DNA of 64,000 bases, taken from the NCBI RefSeq assembly GCF_019320115.1, contig NC_089584.1, positions 75,702,791-75,766,790 on the forward strand. Direction: 5' to 3'. Of this stretch, positions 56,098 to 64,000 are shown piece after piece; within the stretch, counting starts at the first letter, position 1; each line of letters begins with the position of its first letter. This DNA comes from Miscanthus floridulus. Lineage: Eukaryota; Streptophyta; Magnoliopsida; Poales; Poaceae. A model generated the notes under the pieces. It did not search any database. It saw only the letters and a program-made list of their open reading frames with translations, and was not told where the DNA came from. Position numbers and translations under genes: made by a program.

Positions 56098-59000
56098 ATG
56101 GCACCGAAAAAAGGAGCCACAAAGCTAAAGAAAGTGGCCACCAGAGCTAGCCACGACGAGGAGTGGGTGTCGTCGAAGATGTCGGCGGCGGATCTCAATA
56201 AGATGGTGGCGGTGGGCATTCTCCCCGACCGTCTTACTGCTGGATGGCGGCCAGCTAGTGGTGAGCCCTTCCCGACACCACATATTGATGAGGCTATAGT
56301 ATTTGAGGATTATTTCTGGCGAGGATTAGGGTTTCCTGTCCACCCTTTTTTGAGGGATCTTATGGAGTTTTTGGGCGATTAGCCTCTGTAATCTGCACCC
56401 CAACACCATTCTGCATGTTTCTATCTTTATCCATTTCTACGAGGCATTTCTTGGTGTTCTGCCGCACTTCAACCTCTTTAGGCACTTGTTCTGTCTGAAG
56501 AAGAAGGGGGTAGCGGTTCCAAGGTGGTCGGCGGCGTGTACCTGCAGCTCAGGGATGGGATGGCTAGCAAATATATCAACGTTTCACTGAATACCTCCCT
56601 GAAGGGTTGGAACTCTAGATGGTTCTATATCAAACAAAGTCACCCATTGATTCGATGCGACGTCCACCACATCCCGGTTAACCATAGTAACTGGTCGGAG
56701 AAACCCAACAATGCTGACATGGAGCAAGTAACGGAACTTCTGGAATTGAGTAAAGGCTTGGAGCTTAGGGGTGAACTGGTTGCAGCTAGTTTCATAGTTC
56801 GGCGCATCCAACCCTACAAAGAGAGGGCCCACCCAGCATTTGACTATAAAGGTGACAACGACGGTACCCGTGAAAACACAAACCGTCTAACAAAGAAGGA
56901 AGTGATGGACCCGTGCCATGGATCTATTTACGTCGAATGTCTCGTTAGCTGGCCAAAAGGAATGAAGGCTTTCAACTGCACCAACCCGCCTCCTTTGGTA
57001 ACCATTTCGCTTTGCATCTATCAGGCATTAATTGCCGAGCATAGGACTGACTCACTTATGAAAAGATTCATTCGTAGGATAGGGCAATATACTTTTTAGA
57101 CATGCCGAGAGCCGATTGGCCAAAAGGAGTAGATCCTCGGCGACCACTACAGCATGAAGGAGGGTGAGCCGAGCTCCTCGTCGGATAGTCCAACCCCAGT
57201 GTCAGAGAAGGTCCACGGGAAAGAGACCGGTAGTAGATGAGCTGGTCCAAAAAAGGAGAAAAACCGCTAGCTCTCATGCACACAAACCAGGAGGCATCTC
57301 TCTTGGAGAGGACCGAGCAGTTCGGCCACGACGAACTACTGTGCTGGAGTGGTCGGACGATGACAAGGACAGTCAGCACTTCCGCCAGCACGATGGAGGT
57401 ACCGGCGATGATGTCGCTCCCAAGCATTGAGCAGGGGAAAGTTATGGTCGGGCAACGGCGGACGCCCCGGCGATGCAAACTACCGAAGTCCCTAAACAAC
57501 GCACGGAAGGTGGGGCCTCCGAGCACCAAGAAGAGCGGCAGCCCACTGTGGAGGCGCAGGAGTCCTCCCATAAGGCTGACCAAGCAGCCACGCCTGGGGG
57601 TCAGGCAGGCATCGCGATTCAAGAAAATCAATCGGAAGACCAAACCGTGAGTATATTTGCCTTGGAGTAATTATATTGTTCTTTGATTTCACCTTGTTTC
57701 TGAGAAGCCATATTACGCAGTGCGACGCCGAGGCCCGTGACCTCAGAAGAAAAAATAATGACTGTGCCCATCCGGGAGTCCCCTAGTGCTGATGAACAGT
57801 GGCGGGCCAGCCGTCGCTCCCAGCAGACCCTGATGGTGAATCATTGGCGCACACGACCGGCGCTCGGCGACGCAACCGCGGCTACCCAAAAAGTCATTAC
57901 CTTGGAAGCAGAAACTGTGGCTGTTGTTGATGCGCTAGAGGTTACAGATGCGACTCCATCAACTGCTGAGGAGCAAACGTCGTCACCCGCAGGGGTGCCA
58001 GGAGTGGTCGGAGCGGCGGTCCGACCACGAGCCCCCGAAGGTGCCTCAAGCAACGGTGGAGGAGGACGAGGTCATGGAGATCGAGCGTGCCGCCTGAGCC
58101 CCAGTCCGTCCATTCTCCGGAAACGCGGGGAAGAGGTGGTAGTCGTCGAGGAAGAAAACACCACCAGAGAGATAAAGAGGTTGAAATCCGCCGTCGCCGG
58201 AGTATGACTCAAATCGAGGTGAGTGCCACGCCAATAACACCGATATATGTTGTCGAAGATCAAGGTTTCTTCTTGCATTTTAATCCGCAGGGGATAGCTC
58301 GGACAGCCGACAAGGCACCAACTGATAAGAGGATGGAGCCCCTCCCGAGGAAAATAAGATACTTCGGGAGGCTTTAAGTCTTTCGAGAAAAGTATTCAGA
58401 GGGCCCAGCGCGAGCGGGACCTTGCGGAGTCGAATTCGCGGGACCTTGAACATCAAAATGGGGTTCTGTCCGAGCGACTAACGGCTTCGTCCGAGCAGCT
58501 GAAGAAGACATCCGAGGAGCTGCAATTGTCCGAGGAACTTAAGAAGATGTCCGAGCAGTTGAGCAAGAAAAACGGAACTCGATAGTAAAACTGAACAGCT
58601 CGACCGGAAGTGCCAGCAGTTGGAGGATGTATCCAAGCTGAAATCGGTATTCTTTTTCACATAATGTGCTTTGCAGTAAGTGGCCGTATATTTTTTTTCC
58701 GTTTCTTATCTTTTGTGCTTGCAGAGCAAGATGCAGAACTCGACCAGCTTCGCCAGACCATCGAACAATCCAATAAGAGAAAACAAAAGAGTCAGAGCGA
58801 GCCGACAAACTGGCCGAAGAATTGAAAGGTAGGTTTCCCCTGATCAGAAGTGACGCCATAATACCTTTTTTACCATGACGAACCCATTGTAATTTTGCAG
58901 ATTATCGACATAAAACCCAAGGCACAGTTCGATGTTCTGGTGCAAGAAGCCAAAGTCCCAGAGGACAACTTCAACACTATAACTGCCGCAATAAAACCAG

Positions 59001-59356
59001 TGCTGGACTGCGTCGACGTTGAACCGGCCCCGTCCTGATGGTAGGCAGCAAGGGCCAGACACCATCGTTCAGAGATGCAAGGCAGCGTGGGAGAACTTCA
59101 AAAACTTCAACCGCGACGCCGTTTTGACCGCCGCTACTCATGCCCTTGCGGTGGTTCGGTCCCATTATCCGTCCGTCGACATCCAGTCGATAGGTGGTGG
59201 GTTTGCCGATGGGCTGAGCGACGCGTAGACCCAGCAGCTGGAGGATGACGTTGAGGATGTGGCAAAGTGCTTGTCGCGATATAGACCTGTTTGGCGAAAC
59301 AAATGTTGGCGAAGCTTAAAGAACTGCTCGGATATTACCCCTGTAATACTTGATTT
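56098..59356 (+). pseudogene. Antisense multi-exon gene of Tat element (putative gypsy-type transposon protein)
   Basis: Lies on the strand opposite to the element's pol, between integrase and 3' LTR. It starts MAPKKGATKLKK at 56098. FWRGLGFPVHPFLRDL (56310-56355), LHPNTILHVSIFIHFYEAFLG (56393-56455) and LFCLKKKG (56480-56510) are the pattern of the Pfam family for putative gypsy-type transposon proteins found in Tat elements. Frame slips lie near 56380 and 56510; frame 56524-57099 then stays open. Likely introns: 57650-57720, 58220-58290, about 58650-58721 and 58830-58900, each with GT (some GTGAGT or GTAGGT) and a pyrimidine-CAG end. A coiled coil (Ser-Glu-Gln-Leu-Lys-Lys heptads) covers 58440-58620. 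Function unknown. Confidence 0.65.
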
Positions 59357-59990
59357 CTGGCTATGAAAATCTGTGTATTATCAACCCGATGCACTTTTTC
59401 CCAATATAAGCTTGTTCGATCTTTAGTTTTCACTGAACTAGATGCCTTAGTTAGGTCGTGATCCGTAACGCATAACGCGGAGCCCATGCGTATGTTGGAG
59501 AAATAGGCGTTGTCATAAGACCGTGTCCTACCGCCCAACACGCAGAGCACCGAGCTCATGGTACGTTTGGTGGGATGTTAGAGCCTTGGTGTCCTCCAGA
59601 ATTACTATTGCAAAAAAGTTCTGCCCAGCAGCCAACTTGAGTAACGTGGCGAGAGAAATGGCTAAAGCGGCGTCCGAGCGTTAGTTCATATCTGAAATCT
59701 AGGCCTTGACTAGCCCATAGTCCATAACGTCGAGCGCAGAGGCGCTGACACGTGTAGGACGAACAGGCATGGCCAAGGAACCGCAGCCGACCAACCGTAA
59801 CACAGAGGGCGGAGCCCCTAAGCACGTGTAGGATGTAGTCGGGACTGGGTCGTTTCCATAGAAAACAGAAGGAAAAAAGGTGTGTTGTTTGACGATCGGC
59901 GGGCTATGTTGCGAAAATTGGAAGTGCAACACCGTCGTTGTTTTTGTAGAAAAACCTACGTGACCCGAGGAAGCATAGTAGGCGATTTTT

Positions 59991-60319
59991 GGAAAAATCG
60001 TGTTCGGTGATTGGGAGTTAATGTGTTCGGCGAATTGGAGATGTCGTGTTTGGCGAATTGGAGAGGTCGTGTTCGGCGATTGGAGAAATCGTGCTCGGCG
60101 ATTGGAGAAATCGTGCTCGGCGATTGGAGAATCGTGCTCGGCGATTTGGAGAAATCGTGCTCGGATTTGGAGAATCGTGCTCGGATTTGGAGAATCGTGC
60201 TCGGCGATTTGGAGAAATCGTGCTCGGCGATTTGGAGAAATCGTGCTCGGCGATTTGGAGATCGTGCTCGATTTGGAGAAATCGTGCTCGGCGATTTGGA
60301 GAAATCGTGCTCGTTGGAT
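59991..60319. repeat. Minisatellite, about 14 copies of an 18-23 bp unit
   Basis: Unit TTTGGAGAAATCGTGCTCGGCGA with variants: TTGGAGAGGTCGTGTTCGGCGA at the left, shortened forms lacking GCGA or one A in the middle, and near-identical units at the right. Homogeneity increases from left to right, as in a growing array. It lies between the antisense gene and integrase of the Tat element. Open frames covering it on both strands are translations of the repeat. Confidence 0.9.
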
Positions 60320-60465
60320 TCGTACTTCGAGCGTATTGGAGGCCATCGCGGAGTGGCTTATTCCCTAACGGTAGTTGAAGCTTATGATGAAGGAAAAAAT
60401 GTAGAGAAATTATGGAGACCAGAACTTTATTAATATTAAAGTAAAGAATACATATCTATGTTATT

Positions 60466-60857
60466 TCAGGGGTAGAAACGTATAAGGTGCTCTATGTGCC
60501 AGGAGTTGGGAACATCGAGTCCATCTAAGTCGCATAAGCGATAAGACCCTGGTCGAGTAACACCTTTTACGATGTAAGGGCCCTCCCATGGTGAAGACAG
60601 CTTGTGAAGCCCTTCGGTTTTTTGTTTCCGACGTAAGACGAGGTCGCCGATCGCGAACGAACGACCTTTGACGTTACGGTTGTAATACCTCCGCAGACCT
60701 TCGAGGTACTTGGTTGTGCGAACGCAAGTAATCAGACGTTCTTCCTCGGCCCGATCAATGTCTTCTGTCCGAACAGCTGCTTGGTCTTCATCATAGTTTT
60801 CTACTCTGGGTGCTCGGAATGCAATATCCGCTGGAAGTATGGCCTCTGAGCCGTAGA
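60466..60857 (-). pseudogene. Integrase C-terminal end of Tat element, cut by junction
   Basis: Open minus frame with IYGSEAILPADIAFRAPRVE, LVLRRKQKTEGLHKLSSPWE and SYRLCDLDGLDVPNSWHIEH, matching the last ~130 residues of Tat integrase and parallel to 44580-44980. The catalytic core that should follow at higher coordinates is absent: at 60858 the sequence changes to the middle of another Tat LTR. The segment itself is intact. Confidence 0.85.
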
Positions 60858-63800
60858 TCAATAGACCAGAGCACTCCCTTCAGGCCCTGGTAGCCTTTAG
60901 CCCATCTTTTCGACTAGAGCACTAGCTCAGGCTCAGGCCAACCCCGAATGGCCTCTCCGATCAGAGCGCTAGCGTTAGGCCCTGGCCGCCTTCGCATGGT
61001 CTCCACTCGAAAAACCTGACCCAAGGACCGCCTCTGACTCTGACCCCGTGTCTCCAACTGGGGTTCGTAGAAAACCCTGCCCATCGCTATTCTCTGACTA
61101 GCACGCTAGAGCCGACTGGGGCCATCCGACTGGGGACGCCTGCTCGGATGGAACCAGAAGGCATACGAGGGAAGGCAAAACGGGGCTCACAAGTCAAACC
61201 ACGGCACCAGGGACCATACCCTACAGCATAGTACTTTACAATCGTCCTGCCATGAACAGTATTATGGGCACCAACATTTACCTCTATAGTATTGTAGGCG
61301 CCGGTCAAAACACCAGTATGGTGAGACCCCCCATATGCCTCTGGACATCAATAGTATTGTGGGCGCCAGAATTCACCGTACCAGGTGAATGTGGTAAAGC
61401 CATGCCTCCAGTCGGTGAGACAGCATTTTTGCAGGTACCGACTCCTCCAATCCAGAAGAAAGCAGCTCAACCTCCCACATGTACCTAACATTCTGCAGTG
61501 ACATCAATAGTATTGCAGGCCGCCCACATTATCCCATCCCCATTGGGTGTGGGCAACAAGGCTTAGAAACATCCATACTCACTCTCCCTCTCACTTGTAA
61601 AGCCATCCCCTTCTTCTATAAAGGGGATGTGCTCCCTACCAAAACACAGGCAGTAGTAACCCGAGTCGACTTCTTCAAGTTTAGGTTTAGGGTTGGACAC
61701 TTCGTTCATAGCATAACTCCTGTCGATCTTGGCCCTTCCGACCGGACTGACTGGACACCCCATCTCTCTCTCCATCGTTTGTAACCCCACTACAGACTTC
61801 GAGCACCTAGGCTTAGGAATAAAGGTCACCGACCGACCCACACTAGATGTAGGGCCACATTGCCTGAACTAGTATAAATCCTATGTCATTGAGTGCTAGG
61901 CCACCTCCGATCACAAACTTACAGCAAAACTACAAATATTTACTAGTTGGTCACTTTCTGTATCGACAGTTGGCACCATCCGTGCGGAAGACGCTGACGT
62001 TCAACACTTTTTGGTAATCGGATGGCCCATTTCTCCACCACCCCCACCATGGCGGGCTCGGGCGATACGATTCGCTTCAGCTCAATGGAATTTCCCCGCA
62101 CTCTCGCCCACCAGGATGCGGGTTCCACCCGTCTTCGAGCCTTCCCAGGCCTTCCGCTTCGGAAGCCTAGACTTTGTCACCGATTGGCTCAGCGTACTCC
62201 ACCTCCGCAAGGAGGCACACGTTCTGGCACCCGTCGAAGGGGCACCCTCCATTGACTCTGGGACGCGCGACATCGATGGCGCGGCATCCGTGCTTCTATC
62301 CGAGCAAACTCTCTACTCAAACCTTGCTGTAAGTAATACACGTACTGCTACGTATTCTTCATTTACTATCCCCAATCGAGCACCTGGAGAGACTATGTCA
62401 TCCACGCCACAAACACCACACAATCGGTTCCCCTATGGCCTCGCGTCCTCTATGGATACGTACGCCCGGGGACTCCAAAGGGTGCTGGTGCCTTTCCCCC
62501 TCACGTCTGAATTTGTGGGAATGCCAGGCTGTGCTCCTGCCACTTCCCATGAACCCTTGGATGGTGACGGCGTGAGCGACGATTCCAGCGTCGGCGACGT
62601 GGCACCATGCCCACTGTCCATCCCAGGAGTGCGCCATGGCGGACACTCTAGGACAGCCATCGGTCGTTGTGGAATCTGCACAGACTCATACCCCTCTGAA
62701 CCCACATGCAGAGGCCCTCGCGTCTGCTCAAGCACACATCAAGGAATTGCGACAACGGCAGCAGAACTAGCCGCCACCTGCGCTGGCTCAGTCGGCCCAG
62801 CGCGTCGTGCCCCACGCACATGGCCTTGCGGGAGGCACCCCGGGGCCATGTCCGTTAGGTCCAACATGACATCGTGAATGGGGGAAACAATGTCCCACAA
62901 TTTGCCTGGGCTAGCCAGAATATCACTGCTGTAGCGATGCTTCTATGCGGTGTTCCCGAGCCCGTCGACCCTCAGGAGCGTGCAGTCTACTGGAACCTCC
63001 GGGTTTTAGTAGAAGCCGCCACCGTCCAATAGGCGGAAAGCTCCACGCCATGACTCCGATGCATGCCCTCTCTCCCACTAGGGGAACGGGGACACGCCAG
63101 ATGGATCGCTCCGTTCACTCGCCGCTACAAGCCGCCAGCACCAGCTCGGAGTGCGGTAGTCGTGCCACGGTCCGACTAGGCGCCTGCTCCGCACCTACCA
63201 TCGGTACATGAGCAGCCCAATCCACATCAGGATGCCCGTAGCACCATTGGCGACCGGTATCGGTCCCAACATAATAATGATATCCACCATATGGTGGCAG
63301 GTACCATGAATCCTAGCCAAACCATCGAGGGAACCGGCGAAACGTGCCCTAGGCGCAGTCACCGGTCGGATAACCGGAGCCCCAGCCCCGAGGGGCCCAG
63401 GGCCTCGGGCCTTCAGTCAGCGCATCCAGAAAGCACTGTTCCCGCGGCGTTTCCGGCCACCCACCAACATCACCAAATACACTAGGGAGACAAACCCAGG
63501 CATTTGGCTCAAAGACTTCAGCTCGCCTGTCGGGCCGGAGGAGTGGATGTTGACTTCTTCATCATTCAATATCTTCCCATTTGCGTGGGGGAACATGTTC
63601 GGGCGTGGCTCGAATTCCTTCCACACCACAGCATCCGTGACTGGGCGGACCTCAAGAGGGTCTTCGTTGGGAATTTCTAGGGGACATACGTCTGACCGAG
63701 GAACCCTTGGGACCTTAAGAGCTGTCAGCAAGAGCCCAGTGAGTCCCTGTGGGATACATTCGTAGGTTTCTCCCAACGATGCAACTCCCTCCCTAATGTC

Positions 63801-64000
63801 ATCAATGCGGATGTCATCAGCATGTTCCTCTCCTGGATGAATTACGAGTCCCTTATCCATAAGCTTGGCTGCTTGAAACCCCGTACCACCCACGACCTGC
63901 TTGATGTAGCCACCAACCACGCCTTCGTGAGGAGGCGATCAGAGCAGTCTTGAGCGGAGGCTGGGACAAGGTCAAAGCCAAATGCACGGACCCGGATGAG
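60858..64000 (+). mobile_element. Second copy of 37445-40579 (Tat 5' LTR plus gag), partial
   Basis: Collinear with 37445-40579 to the window end. Over the first ~650 bp I see no difference. Beyond that I see about 20 single- or double-base indels, mostly at short runs, and almost no substitution. It starts 105 bp inside the LTR, not at a terminus, and continues past the right edge. LTR portion 60858-61968 (TATA box 61617-61624 reads TATAAAGG, one A shorter). By contrast the true sister LTR at 47484 differs at about 10%. Most likely the same locus, an allele or a duplicated contig end represented twice. Confidence 0.9.
62030..64000 (+). pseudogene. Gag of the second Tat copy, partial
   Basis: Same protein as 38604-40579 but with extra frame slips caused by the indels: for example an added C near 62609 shifts the N-terminal frame, so it runs on to 62877 instead of stopping after the QRQQN end seen in the other copy. 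That these slips sit exactly on the indels argues that this copy, not the first, carries errors. Confidence 0.75.

Noticed and set aside
56524..57099. Independent host gene of 191 codons
   Set aside because: Continues the same antisense retroelement gene as 56098-56382 once two frame slips are allowed.
59991..60319. CRISPR-like array
   Set aside because: Units are directly adjacent without unique spacers, and the setting is a plant retroelement; it is a minisatellite.
60000..60433. Three plus-strand frames and a 215-codon minus frame with repetitive peptides
   Set aside because: All are translations of the 18-23 bp minisatellite in different frames; unit length shifts frame, so no protein is maintained.
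61252..61488. 78-codon plus frame, also at 37839-38075 and 47931-48218
   Set aside because: Part of the Tat LTR in all three places; the U3 motif repeats create the frame, and there are no protein features.
1..64000. tRNA, rRNA, cellular protein genes, miRNA hairpins
   Set aside because: I scanned for tRNA boxes, rRNA-like conserved stretches and non-transposon protein motifs and saw none I could support. Without a folding or covariance search small RNAs cannot be excluded.

Overview
This 64 kb window is plant nuclear DNA made almost wholly of decayed, nested transposable elements. I see no host protein gene and no rRNA or tRNA gene. The element lineages (Tekay- and CRM-like chromoviruses, Tat-lineage gypsy elements, a LARD-like element, hAT, MULE) and their LTR ends point to a large grass genome. 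A panicoid or Andropogoneae-type grass is my inference from remembered repeat families, not a database result. The repeat density and the CRM-like element suggest heterochromatin, possibly pericentromeric.

Layout. (1) 1-11982: minus-strand Tekay-type Ty3/gypsy element. Its 3' LTR runs off the left edge, its 5' LTR is cut at 11982, and it carries an extra ORF upstream of gag. (2) 11983-12918: 5' end of a minus-strand Tat-type element (leader, PBS, 5' LTR). (3) 12919-15674: a gypsy LTR fragment interrupted by a probable solo LTR (13600-15505). (4) 15675-37214: a minus-strand, non-coding, LARD-like element. Its 3 kb interior is packed with TTTTGAAA, and its very long 5' LTR is split by a hAT element (21963-26606) and by a complete CRM-like chromovirus (28419-36114, TSD CCACA). 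(5) 37341-48677: a complete plus-strand Tat-lineage element (TSD TAATG, dual RNase H), inserted into DNA next to a MULE fragment (48783-50132). (6) 50730-53136: 3' end of a minus-strand LTR element. (7) 53137-54645: LTR plus interior fragment of another minus-strand element. (8) 54646-60857: 3' half of a minus-strand Tat element with an intron-containing antisense gene and a minisatellite. (9) 60858-64000: a second copy of 37445-40579 that differs almost only by 1-2 nt indels.

Every coding region is broken. Nonsense codons are overwhelmingly TAG at positions expected to be CAG or TGG, as expected from C-to-T decay of methylated CHG sites in silenced chromatin. Nesting gives a relative timeline: the LARD-like element came first, then hAT and CRM-like insertions into its LTR. 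The CRM-like LTRs differ at about 55 of 913 sites. The final 3.1 kb looks like an assembly redundancy or misjoin rather than independent evolution, and I consider that the most consequential observation for any user of this sequence.
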